A stretch of 64,000 bases of DNA from the NCBI RefSeq assembly GCF_900187425.1, contig NZ_FYDJ01000020.1, forward strand, positions 1 through 64,000, in the 5' to 3' direction. Source of the DNA: Pseudomonas sp. Irchel s3h14 (GTDB lineage Bacteria > Pseudomonadota > Gammaproteobacteria > Pseudomonadales > Pseudomonadaceae). The stretch's first letter is position 1. Every line of letters starts with the position of its first letter. A program made the translations under genes and the position numbers. A model generated the notes under the pieces. That model made no database searches, was not told the origin of the DNA, and was given only the letters and a program-made list of their open reading frames with translations. Shown piece after piece: positions 32,184 through 46,100 of this stretch.

Positions 32184-32929
32184 CGTTGACCCTGGGCGCC
32201 GCCCTGCTGCATCTACCGTCGGTGCAGGCCGCTGAAGAATTGCCCGAAGCGATCAAGAAAATCGAAGCCAAGGGCGCGAAAATCGTCGGCCAATTCGACG
32301 CTCCCGACGGCTTGCGCGGTTATGCCGCGCAGTACCAGAACCGTGGTATGGCGCTGTACCTGACCCCGGATGGCAAGCATGTGCTGCTCGGCAATCTGTA
32401 TGACGCCGACGGCAACGACCTGAGCAGCGCGCCGTTGCAGAAGCTGGTTTACGCACCGATGGCCAAGGAAGTCTGGGGCAAGATGGAAGCCAGCAACTGG
32501 ATCGGCGACGGGAAGAAAGATGCACCGCGGATCGTGTACCTGTTCAGCGATCCGAACTGCCCTTATTGCAACGTGTTCTGGGAACAGGCGCGGCCATGGG
32601 TCAAGGCGGGCAAGGTGCAGCTGCGGCACATCATGGTCGGCATCATTCGCGAAGACAGTCCGGGGAAATCGGCTGCACTGCTGGCCGCCAAGGATCCGCA
32701 GAAAGCGCTGGAAGACCATGAGAAGTCAGGCAAGAACAGCTCGCTAAAAGCCCTGAAAAACGTGCCCCCGGCGATTCAGACGAAGCTGGCGGCCAACATG
32801 CAGTTGATGGAAGACCTGGAGCTGCAGGCCACCCCGGCGATTTTCTACATGGACGACAAGGGCGAGCTGCAACAACAGCAAGGCGCGCCGTCGCCGGACA
32901 AGTTGGTGCAAATTCTCGGGCCGAAATAA
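32159..32929 (+). CDS. dsbG: Disulfide isomerase/chaperone DsbG
   Basis: 256 residues, signal peptide to about residue 24 (VQA), N-terminal dimerisation domain and C-terminal thioredoxin domain with FSDPNCPYCNVFW (CPYC) and cis-Pro in ATPAIFY. Corrects or protects single cysteines in the periplasm, kept reduced by DsbD. The ATG lies inside the end of dsbE. Confidence 0.9.
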   Translation: MPRLRHLLTLTLGAALLHLPSVQAAEELPEAIKKIEAKGAKIVGQFDAPDGLRGYAAQYQNRGMALYLTPDGKHVLLGNLYDADGNDLSSAPLQKLVYAPMAKEVWGKMEASNWIGDGKKDAPRIVYLFSDPNCPYCNVFWEQARPWVKAGKVQLRHIMVGIIREDSPGKSAALLAAKDPQKALEDHEKSGKNSSLKALKNVPPAIQTKLAANMQLMEDLELQATPAIFYMDDKGELQQQQGAPSPDKLVQILGPK

Positions 32930-32963
32930 GTAGTTCTGCCGTCGGATTTGCAGCGACAACACT

Positions 32964-33067
32964 GACGCCATCACGGGCAAGCCTTGCTCCTACAGGTTCT
33001 GTGTTGTTCTCGAAAATGGGGAACGACACAGAACCTGTAGGAGCAAGGCTTGCCCGCGATGGCGTCA
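32964..33067. repeat. REP pair
   Basis: GACGCCATCACGGGCAAGCC and its inverted partner ending TGCCCGCGATGGCGTC, with near-palindromic centre GAACCTGTAGG. It lies between dsbG and the convergent hydrolase gene and may end both transcripts. Confidence 0.88.
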
Positions 33068-33077
33068 GCAAGAGCAA

Positions 33078-33890
33078 CTAATTTCTCTCAACTAAAAACG
33101 CCATTAACGTCTCGGTGACAAACTGCGGATTCTCCAGATTGGAGATATGCCCCGCCTCTGGCACCAGCACAGATGGGCAACCGATCAATTCGGCCATCTC
33201 CCTTGTCTCCGATGGCGGCCGCGGTTTGTCCTGATCGCCACACATCAGCAGCGTGGTGTCAGGATTCAACTCGCCCAGACGCGGCAACAGATCATCCCGC
33301 CCAAACGTAATCCGCCCCATCGGCACGATGCTCTCGCGCAGACGCTCCGGCGGCAGTGCGGCCAGTTTGGCGCGGAAGTCCTGATACAGCGCCGACTGCG
33401 GATCGATGCCCGGACGGAAGAATATCGGCACAACGATATCGAGCAACTGCGGCGCAATCACGCCGGTGTCCTCGATCTGTTTGAACAGCGAGAAATAGTA
33501 CTGGCGAGTCGGTTCCGGCTCGACGCCGACGTAGGTGTCCATCAGCACCAGACCATTGATCCGCTGCGGTGCCGACAGCGCCAGACGCACGCCCCACATG
33601 CCGCCGACCGAAAGACCGACCAGCGTGACACGGTCGATGTCCAGGTGATCGAGCAGCGCCAGTGCCTGGCGCGCTACGTCATCCAGCGACTGTGTGCATT
33701 CGGGCATCCGCCCGGATTCACCGTGGCCCCAGAGGTCCAGAGCGATCACCCGGTATTGCTGCGACAGGGCGGCGATCTGCGGCGCCCACATGGCCTGGTC
33801 CCACAGATAACTGCCGACCAGCAGAACGGCAGGGCCAGTGCCTTGATCAATGTAGTGAAGGGGTTGTCCATCAACCGTAACGAAGGGCAT
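33078..33890 (-). CDS. Alpha/beta-fold hydrolase
   Basis: 270 residues from MPFVTVDGQPLHYID, with AGGAG before the ATG. Nucleophile elbow GLSVGG (Ser94), acid in LLMCGDQDKPRP and His in PEAGHISNLENP make a complete triad; the oxyanion region is GSYLWDQAMW. It resembles 3-oxoadipate enol-lactonase-like hydrolases, but no catabolic neighbours support a substrate. Confidence 0.85.
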   Translation of the reverse strand: MPFVTVDGQPLHYIDQGTGPAVLLVGSYLWDQAMWAPQIAALSQQYRVIALDLWGHGESGRMPECTQSLDDVARQALALLDHLDIDRVTLVGLSVGGMWGVRLALSAPQRINGLVLMDTYVGVEPEPTRQYYFSLFKQIEDTGVIAPQLLDIVVPIFFRPGIDPQSALYQDFRAKLAALPPERLRESIVPMGRITFGRDDLLPRLGELNPDTTLLMCGDQDKPRPPSETREMAELIGCPSVLVPEAGHISNLENPQFVTETLMAFLVERN

Positions 33891-33995
33891 TGACTGTCTC
33901 CTTTGTGAATTGCGATCCACCCAAAAAAGCACAGGCAGCCTGAGCCGGTCCGAAGCGACAGTCAACGCGCAAATCTGCGCACATTTCAACGACGC

Positions 33996-34090
33996 CTTCG
34001 CGGGCAAGCCATGCTCCTACAGGTTTGATGTTGTTCTCAATACTGGGGAACGACACCAAACCTGTAGGAGCATGGCTTGCCCGCGATGAG
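33996..34090. repeat. REP pair downstream of pvdL
   Basis: CGCGGGCAAGCCATGCTCCT and its inverted partner AGGAGCATGGCTTGCCCGCG, closely related to the pair at 32964. It begins 22 bp beyond the pvdL stop on the pvdL strand. Confidence 0.88.
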
Positions 34091-34111
34091 GCCATCCCAG
34101 ACGCTAGAGAA

Positions 34112-37100
34112 TCAAAGCCCTTCCAACTCCGCCATCAGATCATTAAGACGATCCACCTTCTCCTCGGTGATATCACTCGCCGCCAATCCGTCGATGTACT
34201 CGGCCAATTCCGCCACCGTGCTGCATTCGAACATCGCCCGTAGCGGTACATCACGTTGCAGGGCTTTCTGTACCCGCGAAGCGATTTGCGTCGCCAGCAG
34301 CGAATGCCCGCCCAGCTCGAAGAAGTTGTCGCGAATCCCCACCTTCTCGACCTTCAGCACCTCGGCCCAGATATCCGCCAGCGTCTGCTCCAGTTCATTG
34401 CGCGGCGCCTGATAGTCCTGACTCTGCAACTGGCCGATCTCCAGCGCCGGCAGCGCTTTGCGATCCAATTTGCCGTTGGCGTTCAGCGGCATCCGATCGA
34501 GCCACAACCAATGCAGCGGCACCATGTATTCCGGCAATTCAGCGCGCAGGCGTTGTTTGATGCGCTCCAGCCGCTCGGTTGGATTGATCAGAGAATCAGC
34601 CGCCACCAAATAGCCGACGAGGTGCTTGCCGTTGACGCCGTCCTGTACACCGACCGCCGCTTCGCGCACTTCCGGCTGCTCATGCAGACGCGCTTCGATT
34701 TCACCTAGTTCGATGCGGTAGCCGCGGATCTTCACTTGATGGTCGATCCGCCCGACGTATTCCAGCACGCCGTCACTGCGACGACGGGCCAGATCGCCGG
34801 TGCGATACAGACGATCACCCGGTTCACCAAACGGATTCGGCATAAACACCTGCGCGGTGCGCAACGGATCGCTCACATATCCGCGCCCTACCCCGGTGCC
34901 GGCGACACACAACTCACCCACCGCACCCAACGGCACCAGTTCCAGCGCACCATCAAGCAAGTACAAACGGTTGTTGTCGGTTGGCGTACCGATCGGCAAG
35001 TAACTGCCACGAGTCGACGCCATGTCGACGCGGAAGAACGCCACGTCATCCGAGCATTCCGCCGGACCATAAGCATTCACCAACCCGATATCCGGGTAGC
35101 GCAGCAGCCACTGGTGCGCCAGCTCCGGCGGCATTGCCTCACCGGTCGGCAGCATCCAGCGCAAGCCATCGAGGCTCATGCGTTCCTGGGCGAGCATGCC
35201 CTGAATCAGCGACGGCACGCTTTCCAGCACGGTGATGCCCTGGGCCGCCACATGCGCCAACAACCCTTGCGGATCATGGGCGATGGTGTTCGGCACGATG
35301 TCCACCCGAGCGCCGAACAGCGGTGCGGCGAGGAACTGCCAGACCGATATGTCGAAACTTTGCGAGGCGGTCTGAGCGATCACATCGGCATTGCTCAAGT
35401 TCAGATACGGCACCTTGCTCAACTGGTTATTGAGCATGCCGCGCTGTTCGACCATCACGCCTTTCGGCAGGCCGGTCGAGCCCGAGGTATAGATCACGTA
35501 GGCGAGATTGTCCGGGCCGCTGTAGATGCCCGGGTTGGCAACCGGAACATCGCTGACCTGCACCTCTTCCCAGACCAACAACTTCGGCCGGTTGGCGCAA
35601 CCGAACTCATCCAGCAGCGCCAGCGCTTGCTCGCGGCAGGCCTGAGAACACACCAGCAACGGCGTGCGGCTCAGGTCGATGATCCGGCTCAGACGCTGAC
35701 TCGGCAGGCCCGGATCCAGCGGCAAATAACCCGCGCCGGCCTTGAAGCTGCCGATGATCATGCCCAGCAGATCAAGGTTACGTTCAGCCAGCAACGCCAC
35801 CGGTTGATCCAGCCTCACGCCAGCAGCGATCAAGGCGTGACCGAGACGGTTACTGCGCTCATTCAGCTCAAGGTAGCTGTGCTGCTGATCCAGGCAACTG
35901 GCGGCAATGCGCTGTGGATGCTCGGCAACCTGCGCTTCAAACAATGAGACATAACTCTGCTCCAGCGGGTAATCGTGTTCGCTCTGGTTGCAGCCGTGAA
36001 TCAGGAAGTCCTGTTCCTCGGCACCCAGCAACGGCAGATCGGCCATGTCGCCGTGGAAACCTTCGACCAGCGCCAACAGCAACCGCTTGAACTCGCCGAG
36101 CATGCGCTCGACGGTCGACTCATCGAAGTAACGCTGGTCGTAAGACAGGTGCAAACCCAGGTCATCACCCGGATAGCAGACCGCCGTCAACGGGAAGTTG
36201 GTGTGGGTGCGGCCCGAATCCGAGGTCGCGTTGAGGCTTTGCGCACGGTCCAGCACCGAGACTTCCACCGGGGCGTTTTCGAACACGAACAGGCTGTCGA
36301 ACAACGGCTGGCCCTTGGGCAGTTCGCTGTTTTCCTGAATGCTCACCAGCGGCAGGTATTCGTACTCGCGCAGTTGCATGTTGCTGTCGAGCAAACCGCT
36401 CAACCATTGACGAACGCTGCAGCGCTGGTCATCTTCCGGCATTTTCACCCGCAGCGCGATGCTGTTGATGAACAGCCCGACGGTGCGCTGCATCTCCGGC
36501 ATGTCCACCGGACGCCCGGCCACTGTGACACCAAACAGCACGTCGCGATCGCCGCTCAAACGGCGCAACACCAGCGCCCACGCCGCTTGGGCAAAGGTGT
36601 TGATGGTCAGTTGATGGGCCTGAGCCAGTTCGCGCAGTTGCGCACCGTCACGGGCATCGAGCCGTGTGTAGCGGTCGCCGACGATCATTCCGCCACTTTC
36701 GCCAGCATGTTCACGCAGGAACGGCCGGTCGCTCGGAATCGGCGTGGTCCGCTCGAAGCCTTGCAGGTTGGTTTTCCACCACTGCCGCGCCTCGGCCAGG
36801 CTCTGGCGTTGCAGCCAGCCGATGTAGTCGCGATAACGCGGCGGCACAGTCAGTTGCGCATCCCGGCCTTCGCCAAGGGCGGTGTAGATTTCGAAGAAAT
36901 CGTTCATCAGCAGCGAACGGCACCAGGCATCGATGAGGATGTGGTGGTTGCTCATCATGAACCAGTAGCGTGCCGCGCCGACCTTGATCAGGCGCAGGTG
37001 GAATGGTGCCTGATTGAGCAGATCGAACCCGGCCTCGCGCTCGCTTTTCAGCAGCGCTTGCAACTTCGGCTCTTGCTCGGTTTCGGCGATTGCCGTCCAG

Positions 37101-40100
37101 TCCAGATACTCGATCGGCGTGCTGCCCGGCTTGTGGATAACTTGCAGCATGTCTTCGCCGACGTTCCAGCAGAACGACGCGCGCAAAGCTTCGTGACGGG
37201 CAATCACCGCTTGCCAGGCCTGGGCGAAACGTTGCGGGTCCAGTTCGCTGTTGATGCGGTAGCGATCCTGCATGTAGTAGAGACCGGTGCCCGGTTCCAG
37301 CAAGGTGTGCAGCAGCATGCCTTCCTGCATCGGGGTCAGCGGGTAGACGTCTTCGATGGCGGCGGCCGGGATTGGCAGCGCGTCGAGTTGCGGCTGGGTC
37401 AGTTTCGCCAACGGGAAGTCCGACGGCGTCAGGCCGCCGGCATCGTCGCACAGGCAATGCTCGATCAGGCTCTGCAATTCGCCGAGGTAAGCGTCTGCCA
37501 GCTCAGTGATGGTCTGTGGGTCGTGGTGTTCGGCGCTGAAGGTCCAACGCAGCACCAGCTCACCGCCATAGACCTGACTGTCGACGCTCAACTCATTGGG
37601 CAGCGGTGCGCGAGGATCATGGGCCGCGCCGACCGCTTCATCGAGAGGGCGGAACAAGGCGTCCGCGCCAAAGCTCTGGTCGAACTGACCGAGGTAGTTG
37701 AAGGTGATCGGCGCCACCGGCAAGGCTGCCATGGCCTGCCGGCTCGAATCATCGGCGAGATAACGCAGCACGCCATAACCCAGACCTTTGTGCGGCACCG
37801 CGCGCAGTTGTTCCTTGATCGCCTTGATCGAGGCGCCCTGCCCGTCCACTGGCATCAGCCGCAGCGGATAAGCACTGGTGAACCAGCCCACGGTGCGGGT
37901 CAGGTCGATTTCGTCGAACAGCGTTTCGCGGCCGTGACCTTCGAGTTGAATCAGCGCCGATTCATGACCGCTCCAGCGGCACAGCACGCGGGCCAATGCG
38001 GTCAGCAGCAAGTCGTTGACCTGAGTGCGATAGGCACTCGGCGCTTGCTGCAACAATTGGCGAGTGCGCTCGACATCGAGGCGCACGCTGACAGTTTGCG
38101 CATGACGATTCTGTCGGCCACCCTCCGGGCGATCACACGGCAATTCGGCGCTTTCACCGGCCAGTTGCGACTGCCACCAACTCAATTCCTCACGCAAGGA
38201 TTCGCTACCGGCATACGCCTGCAAGCGTGCGGCCCAGTCCTTGAAGGCACTGGTTTTCGCCGGCAGTTTTGCCGACTGCCCCGCGTCCAGTTGGCGATAC
38301 ACCGTTTGCAAATCGTCCAGTAACACCCGCCACGAAACCCCATCCACGACCAAGTGGTGAATGGCGACGAACAGCCGCTGTTGCCCCTCAGGACCATCGA
38401 CCAGCAGCGCGCGCATCAGCGGCCCTTCCTCAAGGTCGAGGCTGCGCTGGGCATCGGCGAACAGTGCCGCGCATTTGTCCATGGACGAAACGCGCACTTG
38501 CCAAAGCACCGGCGCGTCGGAAACCGCCTGGTGCTCGGCTTGCCATTGCCCTGCAATTTCAGAGAAGCGCAAACGCAAGGCGTCGTGCTGTTCGATCACT
38601 GCCAGCAGCGCTTGCTCCAGACGATGGGGCTCCAGCGCCACGGTCGGTTCCAGCAGCAGCGCCTGGTTCCAGTGTTGCCGCTGGGGGATGTCAGTGTCGA
38701 AGAACCAGTGCTGAATCGGCGTCAGACGCGATTCGCCGGTCAGCAAACCTTGTTCGGCGCTGATCTGCTCGGTGCGGGTCGCCACGGCGGCCAGGGTCTG
38801 CACGGTCTGGTGCTGGAACAGGTCACGCGGGCTGAAGTGAATGCCCTGCTGCCGCGCACGGCTGACCACCTGGATCGACAGAATCGAATCGCCGCCCAGT
38901 TCGAAGAAGTTGTCGTTGAGGCCGACCTGTAGAACGTTCAGCACTTCGCACCAGATGCCGGCCAGCGTCAGTTCAAGCTCGTTGCTCGGCGCCACGTACT
39001 GCTGACGATTCAGCTCCGGATCCGGCGCCGGCAATGCGCGGCGGTCGAGTTTGCCGTTGGCGGTCAGCGGCATGCTGGCGAGCAGGATCAGGTGTGTCGG
39101 CACCATGTAATCCGGCAGTTGCGATTTGAGGTGCGCCTTAAGCGCTTCGCGCAGTACAGCTTGTTGCGCTTCGTCCTGCTCAGCGACTTCAGTCACCAGA
39201 TAGCCGACCAGTTGTTTGCCGCTCGGGGCATCCAGCGCCAGCACCACGGCTTCACGGATCGATTCATGCTCCAGTAGACGGGTTTCGATTTCGCCCAACT
39301 CAATGCGGAAACCACGAATTTTCACCTGATGGTCAATGCGCCCGAGGTATTCCACCAGACCATCGGCGCGTTGGCGCACCAGATCGCCGGTGCGGTACAG
39401 ACGCCCGCCATTGGCGGCGAACGGATCAGCCACAAAACGTTCGGCCGTCATCCCCGGACGCTGGTGATAACCCTGCGCCAGACCGGCGCCGCCGACGTAC
39501 AACTCGCCGGTCGCGCCTTGCGGCACTAGCGCCAGATCGGCATCGAGGATGTACGCCACGCGAGCGCCAATCACACTGCCGATCGGCACGCTGCCGAGGC
39601 CTTCTTCCAATTGCTCGGGCGCCAGACTGGCCAGGGGCATGACCACGGTTTCGGTCGGGCCGTAGGCGTTGAAAAACAGGCTCGGCTTGAACGCCGCACG
39701 AATCCGCGCCAGATGCTCGCCGGTCAGCGCTTCACCGCCGGTGATGCACATGCGCACCGGCAGGATTTCGCCCTGAGTCGCCAGCCACTGCGCCAATTGG
39801 CTGCCGTAGCTCGGGGTGAAGCCGAGAATGTTGATGTTGTGACGGCGAATCAGCCCGCAGATTTCTTCCGCGTCCCACTGGCCCTGTGCTCGCAACACAA
39901 CCTGAGCACCACTCAACAACGGCACCAGCAAACGCTCGGTCGCGGCGTCGAAGTTGATGGAATAGAAGTGCAGCTCGCAATCGTCCGCACGCATGCCGAA
40001 ACGCTCGATCACCGCACGGCAGTGCATGGCGATTTCACCGTGAGACACCACCACGCCTTTCGGTTTGCCGGTAGAGCCCGAGGTGTAAATCAGGTACGCC

Positions 40101-43100
40101 TGATGCTGCGGCAGGCTGATAAACGGCAGCTCGGTGGCCGGGTAGTTGGCCAGTGTGGCGGCGTCTTCTTCCAGACACCAACGCGCAACGGTCGATGGCA
40201 ATTCACCGAGCGCCTTGAACATCGCCGCATCGCTGAGCAGCAAACCGATGCCGCTGTCTTCGATCATGTAATGCAAACGATCCAGCGGGTATTCCGGGTC
40301 CAGCGGCACGTAGGCGCCGCCCGCCTTGAGGATCGCCAACAGGCCGACGACCATGTCCAGCGAACGCTCAAGCGCCAGACCGACCCGAACCTGTGGCCCA
40401 ACGCCCCGCTCACGAAGCATCCAGGCCAGGCGATTGGCGCGGCTGTCGAGTTCGGCGTAGCTCAGGGTTTCCCCGGCGAAGGTCAATGCCGGTGCATCTT
40501 TGCGCGCCAGGGCCTGCTCGCTGAACAGGTGATGAATGCACTGGTCGAGGCGATGTTCGCCCGGCTCGACACCGAGGCTGTCGAGCAGGTGTTGCTGTTC
40601 GGTGGCTTCCAGCAGCGGCAGCTCACTGAGGCGCTGTTGCGGATCGGCCAGCAGCGCTTCCAGCAGGTTGCGCCAATGTCCGGCCATCCGCGCAATGCGT
40701 GGTTCATCGAACAGATCGGTGCTGTAGGTCAGGCAGCAACCCAGGCGATGGTCGAGGTCGGTGACTTCCAGGTTGAGGTCGAACTTGGTCGCTCGCGCAT
40801 CGTTGACCAGGTATTCGACGGTCATGCCGGCGAGTGTGCGGCTCTGCTGGAATTCCCAGCGCTGCACGTTGCACATCACCTGGAACAACGGGTTGTAAGC
40901 GACGCTGCGCGGTGGCTGCAACGCCTCCACCAGATGATCGAACGGAAGGTCCTGATGGGACTGGCCTTCGATCACGGTGTGGCGAACCTGCTCGAACAAT
41001 TCGCCGACAGACATCTGCCCGTCGAGCTGGCAACGCAGCACCTGAGTGTTGAGGAACGCACCGATCAGCCCTTCGCTTTCCGGACGAATCCGGTTGGCCA
41101 CTGGCGCGCCGATGCGCAAATCGGTCTGGCCGCTGTAGCGGTAAAGCAGCACCGCCAGCGCGGCGGTCATGGTCATGAACAGGGTCAGACCGTTTTGTGC
41201 ATTGAAGGCACGAACGCGCGCGGCAAGAGCATCGCTCAGGTCGAAACGGAACAGTTCGCCCTGATGACTTTGTACCGGTGGACGTGGACGGTCGGCGGGC
41301 AACTCCAGCAACGGATGTTCGCGGCCCAGTTGCGCGGTCCAGTAGTCGAGTTGGCGCTGACGTTCGCCGGACTCCAGCCACTGGCGCTGCCAGACGCTGT
41401 AATCCAGGTATTGCACCGGCAGCGGCTCCAGCGGCGACTCGCGGTCATCGACGAAGGCCTCGTAGAGCGCGCTCAGTTCCCGGGCGAAGATGTCCATCGC
41501 CCAGCCTTCGGTGACGATGTGGTGCAGGGTCAGCACCAGATAATGTTCGTGCTCGGCGGTCTTGACCATGCAGGCGCGCAGCAGCGGTCCGGTTTCCAGA
41601 TCGAACGGTGTATGGGCTTCGTCGTCGGCCAGTTGCTGCACCGCCCACTCGCGGCCATCGGCATCCAGCGCGGTGAAATCCTTCCAGTCCATGCGCATCC
41701 CGGTTTGCGGGTGAACCTGCTGCCGGGCCACGCCATTGATGCTCGGGAACGTCGTGCGCAGGGTTTCATGACGCATGATCAGTGCTTGCAACGCAGCTTC
41801 GAAGCGCCCGACATCGAGCACCCCGCGCAGCCGCGCCATGCCGCCGACGTTGTAGGCAGGGCTTTCCGGCTCCATCTGCCAGAGGAACCACATGCGCTGC
41901 TGGGAATAGGACAGCGGCACCGGTTGGCTGCGGTCGACCTTTTCGATCGGCGGCTGCTGGTTGGTTTTGCCGCTGGCCTGGATCAGTTGAACCTGTTCGG
42001 CAAACGCGCCCAGTTCACTGTTTTCGAACAGCGCGCGCAGCGGCAACTCGACGTCGCAGGCCTGACGGGTGCGGGAAATGATTTGCGTGGCCAGCAAGGA
42101 ATGGCCGCCTAGTGCGAAGAAGTCGTCACGCAGGCCGATCTGTGTTTGGCCCAGCACTTCGCGCCAGATGCCGGCGATTTGTTGCTCGAGGGCAGTGACC
42201 GGTTCAACGTGCTCGCGCACCTGCCACTGAGGCTCCGGCAAGGCGCGACGATCGAGTTTGCCGCTTGGGCTCAGGGGCATTTCGTCCAGGCGCATCAGCT
42301 GCGCCGGAACCATGTATTCCGGCAACTCGGCGACCAGCGCAGCTTTCAGGCGTGCGGTTTGAACATCAACATCTTCGGTGGAATCGGTTGCGGTGTAGTA
42401 ACCGATCAACTGCCCACCGGCCGCCGTTTCGCGCACCAGCACCACGGCTTGAGCGACGCCATTCTGAGCCAGCAATCGTGCTTCGATTTCTTCCGGTTCA
42501 ACGCGGAAGCCACGCAGTTTGACCTGCTGATCGAGACGGCCGAGGTATTCGATCACGCCATCGGCGGTCCAGCGTGCACGGTCACCGGTGCGGTACAAAC
42601 GCGAGCCCTGCTCTCCCAATGGATCAACAACAAAACGTTCAGCGGTCAGGCCCGGACGACCCAAATAACCACGGGCCAGGCCGATACCGCTGATGCACAG
42701 TTCGCCTGGCACACCGGCCGGAACGGGATTGAGTGCCTCATCGAGCACGCGGCACAGCACATTGCCCAGCGGACGACCAATCGGCGAGCGTTCGCCATCG
42801 GCGGTTGTGCAGTGCCAATGAGTGACGTTGATCGCGGTTTCGGTCGGGCCGTAGCGGTTGTGCAATTGCACGGCGGGCAGGTGTTCCAGCACGCGGTTGC
42901 GCAGTTCGGCGGGCAAGGCTTCGCCGCCGGAGAATACGCGGCGCAGGCTGGTGCACTCGGCAGTCAGCGGTTCGTCGATGAACAACGAAAGCAGCGGCGG
43001 CACAAAGTGCAGCGTGGTCACGCCGAATTGCTGAACCAGTTGCGCGATGCGGTGCGGATCGCGGTGTTCACCGGGGCCGGCAATCAGCAAGCGTGCACCG

Positions 43101-46100
43101 GTGATTAGTGGCCAGAAGCATTCCCACACCGACACGTCAAAACTGATCGGCGCCTTTTGCATCAGCACGTCGGTGTCGTTCAAACGATAGGTGTTCTGCA
43201 TCCATTGCAGGCGCTCGGCGAGGGCTGCGTGGGTGTTGCCGACGCCCTTCGGCTGGCCGGTGGAACCGGAGGTGTAAATCACGTAGGCGAGGTTGTCGCC
43301 GTGCAAGTGCAGGCCCGGTGCGTGGCTCGGCCAGCTCTCCAGATGCAAGGCGTCCATGGCGATCACGCTGACGCCATCGGTAGCCGGCAAGCGCTCAAGT
43401 AATTGGGTTTGGGTCAGCAGCAATTCGACGCCGCTGTCGCTGAGCATGTAGGCCAGGCGCTCGGCCGGGTAATCCGGGTCCAGCGGCACGTAGGCGCCAC
43501 CGGCCTTGATGATCGCCAACAAACCGATCAGCAACTGCGGCGAACGCTCGGCGGCAATGGCCACGCAGACGTCCGGGCCGACACCTTTGTCGCGAAGGTA
43601 ATGGGCCAGTCGATTGGATTGGGTGTGCAGTTCGGCGAAGTCCATGGCGCCGCCGTCCCACATCAGCGCGGTGCGCTCAGGGGTCAGGCGTGCCTGTTCG
43701 TTGAGCAATTCCGGCAGCCAAACGCTGGCCGGTGTGCATGGTGCGGCGCTCCACGCTGTTTGCTGATCGTGCTCTCTCGGGGTCAGCAGTGGAAGGTCGC
43801 CGATGGCGGTTTTCGGTTGTTCACAGATGGCGCGCAACAGGTTGGTGAAGTGCTCGGCCAGACGCTCGATGGTCGCGCTGTCGAACAGTTCGCTGGCGTA
43901 GTCGAAAGACAGGCTCAGGCGACCATTACGGTCTTCCTCGCTGTGCAGTTGCAGGTCGAACTTGGCTTCGCGGCTGTGCCACGGCAGCTCTTCGGCCAGC
44001 AGCCCAGGCAGGCGACGCAATGCGCTCAAATCCCGTTGCTGGTGGTTGAACATGACCTGGAACAAACCTTGTTCGCGGGCTTGCGGGAAGGCTTCGAGCA
44101 ATTGTTCGAACGGCAGGTCCTGATGCGCTTGTGCGCCCAACGCGGCCTGACGGGTTTGCGCCAGCAGTTCCACGAATGGCAGCTGCGAATCCAACTCGGC
44201 GCGCAGCACCTGAGTGTTGATGAAGAAGCCGATCAGCCCTTGGGTTTCCAGGCGCGGACGGTTGGCGTTCGGCACGCCGATGCGGATGTCGCGCTGGCCG
44301 CTGTAGCGGTGCAGCAGGCTCTGGAACGCGGCGAGCAACAGCATGAAGGAGGTGGATTCATGGGCCTGGGCGGTCTGGCGAATCGCATCGCTCAGGGTCG
44401 CGTCCAACCGTACGGTGTGGCGCGCGGCGCTGTGAAGGTGTTGCGCCGAGCGCGGATGATCAGTGGCCAGGCTCAGGGTTGGATGCTCATCGCCCAATTG
44501 CGCTTTCCAGTAAGCCAGCTGACGCTCGCCCTCCCCTTGCGCCAGCCATTGACGCTGCCAGCTGCCGTAATCGGCGTACTGGGTCGACAATGCCGGAAGC
44601 GTCGCCTTTTGTCCTTGGGACGCTGCGGCATACAGGCGCGAGAACTCGTCGATCAGCACGTTCAGCGACCAACCGTCGGCGATGATGTGATGCAGCGTCA
44701 CCAACAGTTGATGGTCCTCTTCATCGAGGCGTACCAGGGTCACCCATAGCAGTGGGCCTTTCTCCAGATCGAATTGAGTACGGGCTTCGTCCTCACGGAT
44801 TTGCTGCGCACGGGCTTCACGCTCGGCAACCGGCAGGTCGCTGATATCGATGAGTTGCAGGTTGAATTCGCTCGCTGCATCGACCTGTTGCAGCGCCACA
44901 CCATCACGTTCGAAGAACCGAGTACGCAGGGATTCATGACGCTCGATCAACTGCTGAAAACTGGCGCGTAACGCGTCTTCATCCAGCTCGCCGCGCAGTC
45001 GCAAGGCGCCGGGAATGTTGTAAGCGCTGCTCTGTGGGTCGAGTTGCCAAGTGATCCACAGACGGTTTTGCGCAAGCGATTGCGGCATGGCTTCGGTGCG
45101 CGACAACGAAGTGATCGCGCCTTGGGCGAGTCCGCCGTCCTGTTGTTGCTGAGCGACTGCGGCGGCAAATGCGCCGAGGGTCGGCGCTTCAAACAACAGG
45201 CGCAGGTTCAGCTCCAGACCGAGTGCTTCGCGCAGACGTGCGACCACCTGAGTGGCGGCAATGGAGTTGCCACCGAGCAGGAAGAAGTGATCGTCGGCGC
45301 TGATCTGTTTGACGCTCAGCTGCTCGCACCAGATCTGGCCGATCAGGGTTTGCAGTTCGGAACCTGATTCAGTCGCGGATTTACTTTCGATGTCTGCCGA
45401 CGGGAACAGCGCATAGCTGTCGAGGCTGCCGTCCGCCAGACGATTGCGGCATGCCGAGCGTTGCAATTTGCCGCTGGAGGTCTTCGGCAACGCGCCCGGA
45501 TTGAGCAGCACAACCACGCTTGGCGCTTCCTGATACGCCTCGGCCACGGCTTGGCGGATGGCTTTGATCAACGCGTCGGGCGCGAGGATTTTTTGCACGC
45601 TGCGGCTGATTTCCGCCGCAATGCCGATACCTTCCTGACCCTCGATGTTCACGGCAAAAGCGGCGACACGACCTTTGCGCACCACCTCCACTTCGCGTTC
45701 GATGGTTTGCTCGATGTCCTGCGGATAAAGGTTGTGGCCACGGACAATCAACATGTCTTTCAGGCGCCCGGTGATGAACAGTTCACCGCCGCGCATAAAA
45801 CCCAAGTCGCCGGTACGCAGCCAGGTACGGCCGGCGTGCTGCACGAACGTCTTGGCGGAGGCTTCGGGGTTGCGCCAGTAGCCGTGGGCGATGCTCGGCC
45901 CGGCGGCCCAGACTTCGCCGACCGCATTGTCAGCCAACTCGTTAAGGGCTGTTGGATCGACAATCAGCACCGCGTGATCCGGCTGACTGATGCCGCAACT
46001 CATGATCGCGCTGCCCTCGCCTGGCTCCGCACGGTTTTCTGCCAGGGCCTGATCGTCCACGCGCAGGTTGCCAATGCCCTGACCGCGAGGGCTGCCGGCC

